Shown piece after piece: positions 15,497-24,164 of a stretch of 40,042 bases of DNA. Origin of the DNA: Streptomyces sp. UW30 (GTDB taxonomy: Bacteria; Actinomycetota; Actinomycetes; Streptomycetales; Streptomycetaceae); contig NZ_RDBN01000033.1 in the NCBI RefSeq assembly GCF_008042075.1, positions 248,081 through 288,122 on the forward strand, in the 5' to 3' direction. Within the stretch, counting starts at the first letter, position 1. Every line of letters starts with the position of its first letter. The position numbers and the translations under genes were made by a program. Under the pieces are notes generated by a model. That model was not told the DNA's origin. It saw only the letters and a program-made list of their open reading frames with translations, and made no database searches.

Positions 15497-16666
15497 GTAA
15501 TCCTGCCCGACCCGATCAAGAAGTTGCCACCCCACGCAAAGGGGCAAGTCCGGTACCGGTTCGTGGTCGATGTGGGCATTGACCCCACCACCGGGAAGCG
15601 AAAGCAGCTAACCCGTACGTTCGGCACGCTGAAGGAAGCGAAGGCCGAATACCGCGCGCATCACCAACCGTCGCCAGGAAGGGACGTTGGTATCGCCGAA
15701 TAAGGGCACCGTGAATAAGTGGCTCGAGCAGTGGCTAGCCATGAAGGCGGAGGACCTGGAAGAGACCACCATCTACAACTACCAGAACACCCTGGACCGG
15801 GTGCGGGGGAGGCTGGGCAATATCCGTCTTCAGGAACTCACTGAAGAGGACGTAGAAGAGTGGATGCACTGGGCTCTGAAGCACGGGCGCGTACAGGGTG
15901 GTAAGGCCGGCACTCCGCTCGGAGTGACCAGTGTGGACATGAGCCTGGCTCGGCTGAAGGACGCTCTGAACCGAGCCGTGACGCGTCGGTTGGTGCCCAT
16001 GAACGTGGCCCAGCACGTGACCATTCCGCGTAGGGCACGCAAGGCAGAGCGGAAGAACAAGCAGGAGGTGAAGCCCTGGAACGTCCTGGAGGTTCAGACG
16101 TTCGTCCGTGGCGTCAGCGATAAACGGCTCTACGCTCCGCTTCTGCTGTCCCTCATGGGTCTGCGTCCGGCTGAAGTCTGCGGACTCCGGTGGGAAGACG
16201 TCGACCCGGACAACGCCACGATCACCATTGCCAACACGCGCACCATGATGGGCAGCCGGTGCTCCCGTTGCCGGCTCCGGTGCTGGCTGCTCTCAAGTCG
16301 TTCAAGGCTGTCCAGGCCAAGGAGAAGCTGGCTCTGGGTGAGGCTTACGCGGACTCCGGCTATGTCCTGGTGCACGAGACCGGAGAAGCCTTCACGATCA
16401 AGCAGCTCCGGCGACGTGCGTACCGGCTCATGGAAATCCTCGGTCTTCGCCGCGTTCGTCTCTACGACGCTCGTTCGTCGTGCCTCACGTACCTGGCAAA
16501 CAATGGTGTGCCAGATCACATCCTTGCGCGGTGGGCCGGGCACACGAACGTGAAGACCACGAAGAAGTGGTATGTGAAGCCGGATGTCGAGAATCTTCGC
16601 GAAGCCGCCACAACGTGGGACGGATTGCGCGGATCTTCGGAAGACGCCATGGAGGGGCAAGCGTGA
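15497..16666 (+). pseudogene. Tyrosine-recombinase integrase, frameshifted twice
   Basis: Three frames together spell a site-specific integrase of the actinomycete integrative-element type. Frame A (15497-15703) gives the arm-binding N-terminus (GQVRYRFVVDVGIDPTTGKR). One extra base near 15653 moves the reading to frame B (15687-16259) with the SAM-like core-binding domain and LMGLRPAEVCGLRWEDVD, which contains the first catalytic Arg. At about 16253-16259 a segment that usually separates the catalytic beta-hairpin from VLPLPAPVLAALK is missing and the frame moves to C, which ends LYDARSSCLTYLANNGV, ARWAGHTNVKTTKKWYVKPD with the second Arg, His and nucleophile Tyr. No ATG or GTG starts frame A. 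The gene cannot give a full-length protein. Its last codon overlaps the next gene (GTGA), as in intact elements. Confidence 0.85.
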
Positions 16667-17011
16667 GCGCGGCGGCCTATCAGCCGAGCGATTTGCCTAG
16701 TCTCTTACGAGGGGAAGACCGACCTGGTTCATCGTGTGGTGTTCAGGCTGCTGGTGGGCGAGATTCCGGAAGGTTTCCAGGTGAGTCGTGCCGAGTCTCG
16801 CCGGCCTCACCACACGCGATGCTGCAACCCGGTCCACTTGGAAGCGGTGAGGAGGGAGGAAGCTCTTGGGCGCAGGGACTGGAAGCGGGCGCGCGCCCAG
16901 AGGACCTACTGTCGGCACGGCCACGCGTACACGCCGGAGAACACATATTTGGACCCTCGAGGATTCCGGCCATGCCGGGCCTGTCGCAGCGACAGGGACA
17001 AGAGCCGTTAG
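16663..17011 (+). pseudogene. Broken HNH endonuclease-like gene of the same element
   Basis: GTG 16663 overlaps the integrase stop and begins MSAAAYQPSDLPSLLR, but the recognisable sequence then continues in another frame: EGKTDLVHRVVFRLLVGEIPEGF, CCNPVHLEAVRREEALGRRD, YCRHGHAYTPENTYLDPRGF and CRACRSDRDKSR to the stop at 17011. This is the layout of small phage and integrative-element HNH proteins, in which a DH-LCRV-CNPxHLE core is followed by a Cys/His zinc knuckle. The first His segment is scrambled (SRRPHHTR where a DHLCR-type motif is expected), and a frameshift near 16705-16712 separates the start from the body. A TTA codon occurs just before the shift. Nuclease activity is unlikely. 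Confidence 0.65.
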
Positions 17012-17061
17012 GTTAAGGACCGGCCATGTGAGATCCCGTGAGAGATGAGAGGGTCTGACGG

Positions 17062-18360
17062 GTGAGTGAGACGCCCCCGAACACCTTGCAATACCGCTTT
17101 GACGGGCCAGAAGAGGCTCCCGTCCTGATCCTGGGCCCCTCCCTGGGTACCACCTGGCACATGTGGGACCGCCAGGTCCCCGAGCTGACCCAGCAGTGGC
17201 GTGTCTTCCGGTTCGACCTGCCCGGACACGGCGGCGCGCCCGCCTACCCGGCCGGCTCCGTCAGCGACCTCGCCGCACGGCTGCTCGCCACCCTCGACAG
17301 CCTCGGCGTGCAGCGCTTCGGCTACGCGGGCTGCGCGTTCGGCGGTGCCCTCGGCATCGAACTCGCGCTGCGCCACCCCGAGCGCATCGCCTCGCTGGCG
17401 CTGATCGCCGCGTCGCCCCGCTTCGGCACGGCCGACGAGTTCCGCCAGCGGGGCGTGATCGTGCGCACGAACGGCCTCGACCCCATCGCCCGCACCTCGC
17501 CCGACCGTTGGTTCACCACCGGCTTCGCCGCCGCCCAGCCCGCCATCACCGAGTGGGCCGTGCAGATGGTGCGCACCACCGACCCCGGCTGCTACATCGC
17601 CGCCTGCGAGGCCCTCGCCTCCTTCGACGTACGGTCGCAGCTCTCCGGCGTCGCCGTGCCGACGCTCGTCCTCGTCGGCTCGGACGACCAGGTCACCGGC
17701 CCCGCAGAGGCCCGCACCCTGGTCGCGGGCATACCGGACGCCCGCCTCGCCGTCGTCCCCGGCGCCTCCCACCTCGTCCCGGTCGAGCAGCCCGCCGCCG
17801 TCACCGACCTGCTGGTCCGGCACTTCTCCACCGCCTGGCAGCCCGCCTACGACTCCACCACCGGCCAGATGGCCATCGTCGCCGCCCCCGCCAAGCCGGT
17901 CCTGGCTGCCGCACCGCCCCAGCCCACGCCCATCGCCGAGATCGCCCCGGCTGTCGTGTCGCCGCGGACCACCGGACGGCCGGACCCGTACGACGCCGGC
18001 ATCAAGGTCCGTCGCGAGGTACTCGGCGACGCGCACGTCGACCGGGCGCTGGCGCAGGCGGACGAGTTCTCCGGCGACTTCCAGGAGTTCATCACCCGCT
18101 ACGCGTGGGGCGAGATCTGGGACAGACCCGGCCTCGACCGGCGCGCCCGCAGCTGTGTCACCCTCACCGCCCTGGTCGCGGGCGGTCACCTCGACGAACT
18201 CGCCTTCCACACCCGCGCCGCCCTGCGCAACGGCCTCACCCCGGACGAGATCAAGGAAGTGCTGCTCCAGGCGGCCGTCTACTGCGGTGTACCGGCGGCC
18301 AACAGCGCGTTCAAGGTCGCCCAGCAGGTCATACGCGAGGAGACCACTCCGCAGGAGTGA
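17062..18360 (+). CDS. pcaL: PcaL-type fusion: 3-oxoadipate enol-lactonase / 4-carboxymuconolactone decarboxylase
   Basis: A 432-aa two-domain protein of the protocatechuate branch of the beta-ketoadipate pathway. Residues 15-260 are an alpha/beta hydrolase of the PcaD type (LILGPSLGTTWHMWDRQVP, DLPGHGG, GSDDQVTGP with the acid, GASHLVPVEQP with the His). Residues 310-432 are a PcaC/carboxymuconolactone decarboxylase domain (AQADEFSGDFQEFITRYAWGE, RARSCVTLTALVAGGHLDEL, GVPAANSAFK). A Pro/Ala linker joins them. The nucleophile elbow reads AGCAFGG, which places Ala92 where GxSxG hydrolases have Ser. No other pca genes flank it; the left neighbour is the broken integrated element, so it is an orphan copy. 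GTG 17062 is the only reasonable start. Confidence 0.88.
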   Translation: MSETPPNTLQYRFDGPEEAPVLILGPSLGTTWHMWDRQVPELTQQWRVFRFDLPGHGGAPAYPAGSVSDLAARLLATLDSLGVQRFGYAGCAFGGALGIELALRHPERIASLALIAASPRFGTADEFRQRGVIVRTNGLDPIARTSPDRWFTTGFAAAQPAITEWAVQMVRTTDPGCYIAACEALASFDVRSQLSGVAVPTLVLVGSDDQVTGPAEARTLVAGIPDARLAVVPGASHLVPVEQPAAVTDLLVRHFSTAWQPAYDSTTGQMAIVAAPAKPVLAAAPPQPTPIAEIAPAVVSPRTTGRPDPYDAGIKVRREVLGDAHVDRALAQADEFSGDFQEFITRYAWGEIWDRPGLDRRARSCVTLTALVAGGHLDELAFHTRAALRNGLTPDEIKEVLLQAAVYCGVPAANSAFKVAQQVIREETTPQE

Positions 18361-18410
18361 GCATCCGGGGTGGGGGAGCATCCGCAGTGGGTGCGCGCCA
18401 GGATGGAGCC

Positions 18411-19046
18411 ATGAAGCTCACGAAGAAGTCGCACGCCTGCGTCCGGCTCGAAAAGGACGGACAGACGCTCGTTCTCGATCCCGGCGGGTTCAGCGAGGAG
18501 GACGCCGCCCTCGGCGCGGACGCGATCCTCGTCACACACGAGCACCCCGACCACTTCGACGAGGCCCGGCTGCGGGCGGCCATGGAGGCCAACCCGGCCG
18601 CGCGGATCTGGACGCTGAAGTCCGTCGCCGAGAAGATCTCGGCGGCGTTCCCGGGCCGTGTGCACACCGTCGGCCACGGCGACACCTTCACCGCCGCCGG
18701 CTTCGACGTCCAGGTCCACGGGGAACTGCACGCCGTCATCCACCCGGACATCCCGCGCATCACCAACGTCGGCTACCTCATCGACCGCGGGCGCGTCTTC
18801 CACCCCGGCGACGCATTCACCGTGCCGGACCGCCCCGTCGAGACGCTGATGCTCCCCGTGATGGCGCCGTGGAACAAGATCGCGGAAGTCATCGACTACG
18901 TCCGCGAGGTCAAGCCGCAGCGCGCCTACGACATCCACGACGCCCTCCTCACCGACCTGGCCCGGCCGATCTACGACCGCCAGATCGGCGGCCTGGGCGG
19001 CTCGGAGCACCTGCGTCTGACGCCGGGGGACTCCGCGGAGCTGTGA
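18411..19046 (+). CDS. MBL-fold metallo-hydrolase
   Basis: A 211-aa cytosolic metallo-beta-lactamase-fold protein. The metal motif THEHPDHFDE (HxHxDH) is at about residues 42-51, with later ligand candidates in GELHAVIHPD and FHPGDAF. This is the UlaG-like, RNase-Z-lacking type of short MBL protein often annotated as a Zn-dependent hydrolase. The substrate is unknown. ATG 18411 has the site AGGATGGAG 4-5 nt upstream, and a larger frame through the pcaL coding region is a shadow. It is separated from pcaL by 50 bases and may be co-transcribed with it. Confidence 0.85.
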   Translation: MKLTKKSHACVRLEKDGQTLVLDPGGFSEEDAALGADAILVTHEHPDHFDEARLRAAMEANPAARIWTLKSVAEKISAAFPGRVHTVGHGDTFTAAGFDVQVHGELHAVIHPDIPRITNVGYLIDRGRVFHPGDAFTVPDRPVETLMLPVMAPWNKIAEVIDYVREVKPQRAYDIHDALLTDLARPIYDRQIGGLGGSEHLRLTPGDSAEL

Positions 19047-19072
19047 CCGGTCCCACCCCGGGCGGGGCCGGG

Positions 19073-19095
19073 TTGTCAGTCCCGCCCGGTAGGTT
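19073..19095 (+). promoter_or_regulatory. PafBC/RecA-NDp-type promoter of xthA
   Basis: TTGTCA-GTC, eight bases, TAGGTT matches TTGTCRgtg-N8-TAnnnT closely. TAGGTT ends 7 nt before ATG 19103, so the message is probably leaderless. The layout is the same as at 9130-9152. Confidence 0.7.
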
Positions 19096-19102
19096 GTCAG
19101 GC

Positions 19103-19882
19103 ATGCGCATCGCGACCTGGAACGTGAACTCGATCACCGCCCGCCTGCCGAGGCTCCTTGCCTGGCTGGAGAGCAGTGGCACCGACGTGCTCTGCCTCCA
19201 GGAGGCCAAGGTCGCCGAGGACGCTTTCCCGTTCGACCCGCTGCGCGACCTCGGCTACGAGGCGGCGGTCAACGCGACCGGCCGGTGGAACGGCGTGGCG
19301 GTGCTCTCCCGCGTCGGCCTCAAGGACGTCGTCAAGGGCCTGCCGGGCGACCCCGGCTACGACGGCGCCGAGGAGCCCCGCGCCATCTCCGCGACCTGCG
19401 GCCCGGTCCGCGTCTGGTCGGTGTACGTGCCGAACGGCCGCGAGGTGGACCACCCCCACTACGCCTACAAGCTCCAGTGGTTCGAGGCCCTCAAGGCGGC
19501 CGTCGCCGGCGACGCGGGCGGCAGCCGCCCCTTCGCGGTGATGGGGGACTACAACGTGGCCCCGACCGACGACGACGTCTACGACGTGGCCGCCTTCGAG
19601 GGCCTCACCCACGTCACCCCCGCCGAGCGCGCCGCCCTCACGTCCCTGCGCGAGTCCGGCCTGTCCGACGTGGTTCCGCGCCCCTTGAAGTACGACCACC
19701 CGTACACGTACTGGGACTACCGCCAGCTCGCCTTCCCCAAGAACCGTGGCATGCGCATCGACCTGGTCTACGGCAACGAGCCGTTCGCGAAGGCGGTCAC
19801 CGACGCCTACGTGGACCGCGAGGAGCGCAAGGGCAAGGGCGCGTCGGACCATGCGCCGGTGGTCGTGGATCTCGACGTGTAG
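19103..19882 (+). CDS. xthA: Exodeoxyribonuclease III (AP endonuclease)
   Basis: A 259-aa Mg-dependent enzyme of the EEP superfamily that cleaves at abasic sites and trims 3' blocking groups during base excision repair. Motifs in order: MRIATWNVNSI at the start, CLQEAKV with the metal-binding Glu, VYVPNGREV, VMGDYNVAPTDDDVYD with Asp and Asn, and MRIDLVYGN plus the terminal GASDHAPVVVDLDV with the Asp-His pair. Length is normal for XthA. Transcription probably starts at the ATG (leaderless), from a promoter of the DNA-damage class. Confidence 0.95.
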   Translation: MRIATWNVNSITARLPRLLAWLESSGTDVLCLQEAKVAEDAFPFDPLRDLGYEAAVNATGRWNGVAVLSRVGLKDVVKGLPGDPGYDGAEEPRAISATCGPVRVWSVYVPNGREVDHPHYAYKLQWFEALKAAVAGDAGGSRPFAVMGDYNVAPTDDDVYDVAAFEGLTHVTPAERAALTSLRESGLSDVVPRPLKYDHPYTYWDYRQLAFPKNRGMRIDLVYGNEPFAKAVTDAYVDREERKGKGASDHAPVVVDLDV

Positions 19883-19894
19883 TCACCGGTCCGC

Positions 19895-21661
19895 TCAGCT
19901 GCCGAGCAGCCGCAGGTCCACCGACTCGGCCAGCGCCGCGAGTCCCGTGTCGCCCGGATGCAGGTGGTCCCCGCTGTCGTACGCGGGCAGCATCCGGGAC
20001 GGCCGCGCCGGGTCCCGCACCACGGCATCGAAGTCGAGCACCCCGTCGTACACCCCGGCACCGCGGATCCAGGCATTGATCTCGGCCCGCTCCACGTCCA
20101 CGGCCGCCGTGCACCGCACCTCCCCCTCACACGGCAGTACCGTCGCCGCCAGCATCCGCAGCCCCCGGGCATGCCCACGGTCCGCGATCGCGCGCAGCCC
20201 GGCGATCACCTGCTCTGCGGTCGTGCCCGCCCGCACATCGTTGATGCCCTCGAACACCACCGCCGTCCGCACCGACGTCTGGGCCACGACATCCCGGTCG
20301 AACCGGTACAGGGCGCTCACCCCGGCCGTGTCCGTGGAGACGCCGTCCCCGGGATAGCGGTCGGAGACCACACGGTTGCCGGAGATCCCCTGGTTGAGCA
20401 CCCCGTAGCGCGGGACCGCACTCTGGTTCAGCAGCCGGGTGGCCAGCACGTTGGGCCACCGCCGGTTCGCGTCCGTCGTGGACTTGTCGCCGTCGGTGAT
20501 CGAGTCCCCCAGCAGCACCACGGACCCCGGCCCACCGCCCACGTCGACGCCCGTCAGCAGCGGCCAGCTGGTCAGGATGGTGCCGTACGGTGTCGCGGAG
20601 GCGTCCGCCGTATGGTCGCCCGGCCCGCTCACGTACGAACGCTGCTGCGCGAGCCGGTGCACGGGCGCCGCCGGCACGGTCCCCGGCAGGTGGAAGCTCA
20701 CCAGCAGGTTGGCGTCAGCCGGCACGGCGAAGCCGAGCGGATCGCTGTACGCCTGCGCTCCCGCCGGGATCTCGACGCCGGCCGCACCCCGGAAGGAGAC
20801 CCGGACCGGCGTCGCCTTCGCCGCCGCGCCCGACTGCTGCACGGCCACCGTGGCGCTCCCGATCCGCACCGGCCCCGCCGCGAAGGTGTTGTCGAACCGC
20901 AGCCGCACCCGCGGCCCGCCCGCCGAGGTGTGCACCACCAGGCGCAGCGTCCGGTCGGTCCACGGCCCCACGGTCGGATAGCCGCCCGTCGCCGTCGCCC
21001 AACTCCCCGTCCAGCCCGTGGTCGCGGCCCGTACCGTCACCGCGAACACATGCAGTCCGGCCGCCTGCGGCAGCCGTACGGAGGCGACCGCGCGGCCCGC
21101 CACGATCGGCACGGTCACGACGTACAGCCGCGCTCGCTCGGCGAGTTGGCCGCCGGGTGTGTTGAGGTGTGGCAGGGCGACCGCCTTGGTGGCGAGCGGG
21201 CCGGTACGCCAGTCGGGGGCGGTCAGCCGGTAGGCGGACCGGGTGCCGTCGGCGTACAGCACCGTCCCCGCCGCGCCGACGTCGATGTCGGCCGTGCCCG
21301 CCACCAGGAAGGCCAGCGCGTCGCCGCGGCCGCGCACCCGCACGTCCTGCCCGGCGGCCAGGACGTTGTCCGGCTCGCCGGACTGCCGGTTCGGCCAGGT
21401 CAGCCGGGCGCCCTGCACGGTCAGCGCACGGCCGGGCGTCCACCCGGCGGCCGCGAGGTCCTGCGCCGACAGAGAGGCGCCCGCCCCGTCGAAGTCCGCC
21501 TCGGCCGGCCGGGCGTCGTCGCTGACGGCCGTGTTGTCGAAGAGCCGCTCCAGCGGGAGCGGCGTGGCTCTGCGCTCGCCGGCCGCGTGTGCGGAGGCCG
21601 CCGGCACCAGGGCCGCGAAAAGGGCAAGGACGACCGCTGAAATCCACACACATCGGCGCAC
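19895..21661 (-). CDS. Secreted SGNH/GDSL-family hydrolase
   Basis: A 588-aa exported esterase or lipase-like enzyme. The signal peptide is residues 1-27 (basic start, hydrophobic core WISAVVLALFAALVP, cleavage after AHA). Residues 30-330 form a beta-rich N-terminal region (two jelly-roll-like stretches) not needed for SGNH catalysis. The catalytic domain starts near 375: GDSITDG (block I, nucleophile Ser), GISGNRV (block II), FEGINDV (block III) and DHLHPGDTG (block V with Asp and His). The GTG complementary to 21659-21661 is preceded by GGGAGGAG. The substrate is unknown; close relatives act on ester bonds of lipids or acetylated polysaccharides. It converges with xthA, 12 bases between stops. 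Confidence 0.9.
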   Translation of the reverse strand: MRRCVWISAVVLALFAALVPAASAHAAGERRATPLPLERLFDNTAVSDDARPAEADFDGAGASLSAQDLAAAGWTPGRALTVQGARLTWPNRQSGEPDNVLAAGQDVRVRGRGDALAFLVAGTADIDVGAAGTVLYADGTRSAYRLTAPDWRTGPLATKAVALPHLNTPGGQLAERARLYVVTVPIVAGRAVASVRLPQAAGLHVFAVTVRAATTGWTGSWATATGGYPTVGPWTDRTLRLVVHTSAGGPRVRLRFDNTFAAGPVRIGSATVAVQQSGAAAKATPVRVSFRGAAGVEIPAGAQAYSDPLGFAVPADANLLVSFHLPGTVPAAPVHRLAQQRSYVSGPGDHTADASATPYGTILTSWPLLTGVDVGGGPGSVVLLGDSITDGDKSTTDANRRWPNVLATRLLNQSAVPRYGVLNQGISGNRVVSDRYPGDGVSTDTAGVSALYRFDRDVVAQTSVRTAVVFEGINDVRAGTTAEQVIAGLRAIADRGHARGLRMLAATVLPCEGEVRCTAAVDVERAEINAWIRGAGVYDGVLDFDAVVRDPARPSRMLPAYDSGDHLHPGDTGLAALAESVDLRLLGS

Positions 21662-21883
21662 GGCCGACTCCTCCCGTTCACGACCGTTCAGGACTGCGTA
21701 TGACCGCGCATGACAAGTTCGGGTGAGATGAGCCGTTCAGACGAGACGCAGGACGCACCGCGAACGTAGAGAGGCACCCGTGACCCGTCAACGAGCCATG
21801 CCACAAGTCGGCGTGAACTCGACCGGAATCGACGGCCAGCGCGCCTGTGGTGCGTTCGGCCGTGCGAATGACACGCTGTGGGT

Positions 21884-22291
21884 ATGAAGATCCCTTTTCT
21901 GGGCCACCGGCCCGAGAAGCGCGGGGCCCCCGACGCCGAGGGCATCGCCGATCTGCTCGCCGAGTGCGAACTCCTGCGCTCACACGCGTCCCGGGCGGGG
22001 ATCCAACTCGATGACACCGTGGCCTCGTTGGAGGCCCTCGACCAGCTGCTGCCGCGCTGGCGGGACGACGAGGAGAGCCTGCCCTGGCTGGGCAACGACG
22101 CCGGGCTGTACCTCGGCACCGTCATCGTGCGCACCGTACCCGGAGCCGCCTGGGAGATCTGGCCGGACGGTCAGCCGGTCGTCCGGCTCGCCTCCGGACG
22201 GGAGTTCGACGTCGTGACCTCGGGGCGGGAGTGGGCCGCGAGCGGGGTGCCGGAGCTGTCGCAGCTGTACGCGGAGGTCTCGGAAGCCTGA
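21884..22291 (+). CDS. DUF6278-type conserved hypothetical protein
   Basis: A 135-aa protein found widely in Streptomyces. Residues 18-60 are predicted helical (EGIADLLAECELLRSHASRAG and SLEALDQLLPRW), followed by a small beta domain with GNDAGLYLGTVIVRTVPGAAW and REFDVVTSGREW. The pattern of an LGTVI strand preceding W-x-I/W-P resembles immunity- or chaperone-like small domains, but no activity is known. ATG 21884 is chosen; a GTG six bases earlier would add two residues. It is divergent from the SGNH hydrolase gene with 222 bases between them. Confidence 0.75.
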   Translation: MKIPFLGHRPEKRGAPDAEGIADLLAECELLRSHASRAGIQLDDTVASLEALDQLLPRWRDDEESLPWLGNDAGLYLGTVIVRTVPGAAWEIWPDGQPVVRLASGREFDVVTSGREWAASGVPELSQLYAEVSEA

Positions 22292-22447
22292 GCTCCTGGC
22301 GTATGGAATGACATAAGAACCGAGTAAATACGGCTTATGTCCGAAAAGTGCGTGTCGCGTATTAAGTCCGCTCTCGCCTGGGTAGCTTGCGGCCATCGCT
22401 ACGCCGAAATCCTCGCCGTGTCCGACCTCGACTACGATGTTCCGTCC

Positions 22448-22510
22448 GTCCCCAGGGACGCTGCTGCCGGGTGGGGATCCCCCCACGGCCCCTGGGGACA
22501 GGGGCAGCAG
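22448..22510. terminator. Nested inverted repeats, probable bidirectional terminator
   Basis: GTCCCCAGGG (22448-22457) pairs perfectly with CCCTGGGGAC (22490-22499) and encloses a second hairpin, GTGGGG-ATCC-CCCCAC (22471-22486). CTGCTGCC (22461-22468) and GGCAGCAG (22503-22510) form an alternative pairing. It lies between the DUF6278 gene and the 3' end of the secreted hydrolase gene and could stop both transcripts. The surrounding 22292-22555 holds no gene I can support. Confidence 0.6.
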
Positions 22511-22555
22511 GGGGCAGCAGTCACAGAGCCATACCCGTCCGGCGCCGGCCGGAGA

Positions 22556-24124
22556 TCACTGTTCGCGCAGTGGAATCGACACGTACGACGGGTCGTTCGC
22601 CGGCGAGGAGAAGGTCAGCCGCGCGCCGGACGGGTTGTGCTCGATGTAGAGCGGGTCGACCGTGTCGACGACCAGGGCGAGACGGTGCCCTGCCGGGACG
22701 TCGTAGGCCGTGGAGTACAGCTCCAGGTCGACGCCGAACGGCTGTCCGGGCGTGCGTCCGTGGAAGGTGTACGGCGCGTTGCTGACCAGCTTGCCGAGGC
22801 CGAGCGGGCCCACGTCGTAGAGATAGGCGACGAGGGTGCCGCTCTCCTTGGTCGGGGTGACGGTGGTGTGCAACTTCGCGGTGCCGCGTACGTGCTGGGC
22901 CGTGGCGTACTTCTCCGACTGCCAGACGCCCGCCCAGATCCGGGGGATCAGCGGGATCGAGGCCATCGGGGGCAGTTGGGCCACCTGGTCGAGGATGCTG
23001 GACAGGAAGACGACCCCGCCGTTCGCGCCCGAGTCGACGTTCGTGCGGATCGTGGTCGTGCCCGCGAGGTCGATCTTCCGGTTCGCCGCGCCGACCGACT
23101 TCCAGTCCGGGTAGCCCTCGTAGCCGCCGCCGGCCCGGGACTTGAGCTGGACCGGCAGCTCGCGGTTGATGCCGTTGTCCTCGCCCTTGAGGTAGTGGTC
23201 GAACCAGCGTTCGGTGTCCGTCCACACGTCGTTGGGCAGGCCGAACAGCCCGGTCAGTTCGGCGGTGGCGTGGTCGCCGGGGCGGAACTCCAGCCGCTTG
23301 GGGCCGGTGAGCTTCTCGTAGAAGTCCGCGTACTGGTTGGGCGGGAAGATCGTGTCGCCCCAGGCGTTGGCCATCATGACCGCGGAGCCACTGTCGTTGA
23401 GTTGGTCCAGGTATGTAGCGACCGAACGTTTCTTCCCCCAATTGATCATGTCCTGTTCCTTGGACAGGTTGGAGGCGTAGAGGTCGTTGAAGATCTGCCG
23501 GAGTTCGGCGCTCTGGCGGCCGGTGACGAGGCCCGCGCCGTCGAGCAGTGCGGCCGCCTGGACGTGCTGGGTGCGGCCGGAGTAGATCGAGTCGATCAGG
23601 TCGGCCCAGCCGCTGAGCGAGGCGACCGCCCTGACCCGCTTGTCGTGCGCGGCGGTCAGCAGGCTGATGCCGGCGCCGTACGAGACGCCCGCCATGCCGA
23701 TGTGCCGCGCGTCGGCCGGGGTGTTGGCGAGCGCCCAGTCGATGACCTTGGACGCGTCGGCTATGTCGGGCGGTCCGGCCACTTCTATCTCGCCGCCCGA
23801 CTGCCAGAAGCCGCGCACGTTGTAACTGACCACGACATAGCCCGAGTTCGCGAGCTTCTGGGCCTGCGCGAAATACTCGACCTGGGGCAGGCCCCAGCTC
23901 GTGGGCATGACGAGCAGCGGGTAGCTGCGCTTGCCGTCGGCGCCGGCCGGCGTGACGACGTTCGCCTTGAGGGTCGTGCCGCCGTCGCCGGTGATGTCGA
24001 CGAAGCGCACGCTGTTCGGGGCGGCTTGGGCGGCGGGGGCGAGCCCGAGGGCGCTACCGGCGACCAGAGTCGCGGAGACGGCGCCCACGGCGGTCGTACG
24101 CAGGGCCTTGCGATGGAGTCCCAC
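22556..24124 (-). CDS. Secreted CocE/NonD (X-Pro dipeptidyl-peptidase-like) hydrolase
   Basis: A 522-aa exported serine hydrolase. Signal peptide at residues 1-34 (LRTTAVGAVSATLVAGSALGL, cleavage near AQA-A). The alpha/beta-hydrolase core has the nucleophile elbow GVSYGAG at about 144-150, preceded by SYNVRGFWQSGG. Candidate acid and His lie in NAWGDTIFPPNQ and GDHATAEL. A C-terminal jelly-roll (X-Pro dipeptidyl-peptidase C domain) starts near 375 and includes AGTTTIRTNV and GHRLALVVDTVDP. This family cleaves proline dipeptides, acyl esters or cocaine-like esters; the substrate is unknown here. The GTG complementary to 24122-24124 has GAGGAG upstream. The promoter region carries repeated GTAAC motifs. 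Confidence 0.88.
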   Translation of the reverse strand: MGLHRKALRTTAVGAVSATLVAGSALGLAPAAQAAPNSVRFVDITGDGGTTLKANVVTPAGADGKRSYPLLVMPTSWGLPQVEYFAQAQKLANSGYVVVSYNVRGFWQSGGEIEVAGPPDIADASKVIDWALANTPADARHIGMAGVSYGAGISLLTAAHDKRVRAVASLSGWADLIDSIYSGRTQHVQAAALLDGAGLVTGRQSAELRQIFNDLYASNLSKEQDMINWGKKRSVATYLDQLNDSGSAVMMANAWGDTIFPPNQYADFYEKLTGPKRLEFRPGDHATAELTGLFGLPNDVWTDTERWFDHYLKGEDNGINRELPVQLKSRAGGGYEGYPDWKSVGAANRKIDLAGTTTIRTNVDSGANGGVVFLSSILDQVAQLPPMASIPLIPRIWAGVWQSEKYATAQHVRGTAKLHTTVTPTKESGTLVAYLYDVGPLGLGKLVSNAPYTFHGRTPGQPFGVDLELYSTAYDVPAGHRLALVVDTVDPLYIEHNPSGARLTFSSPANDPSYVSIPLREQ

Positions 24125-24164
24125 GGGTCACTCCTCACTCGTGTCAATGCAAAGTGACCCGACG

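Noticed and set aside
22337..22440. Possible small gene starting MSEKCVSRIKSALAW
   Set aside because: There is no ribosome binding site, the frame runs into the terminator and then antisense to the hydrolase gene, and no similarity is recognised.
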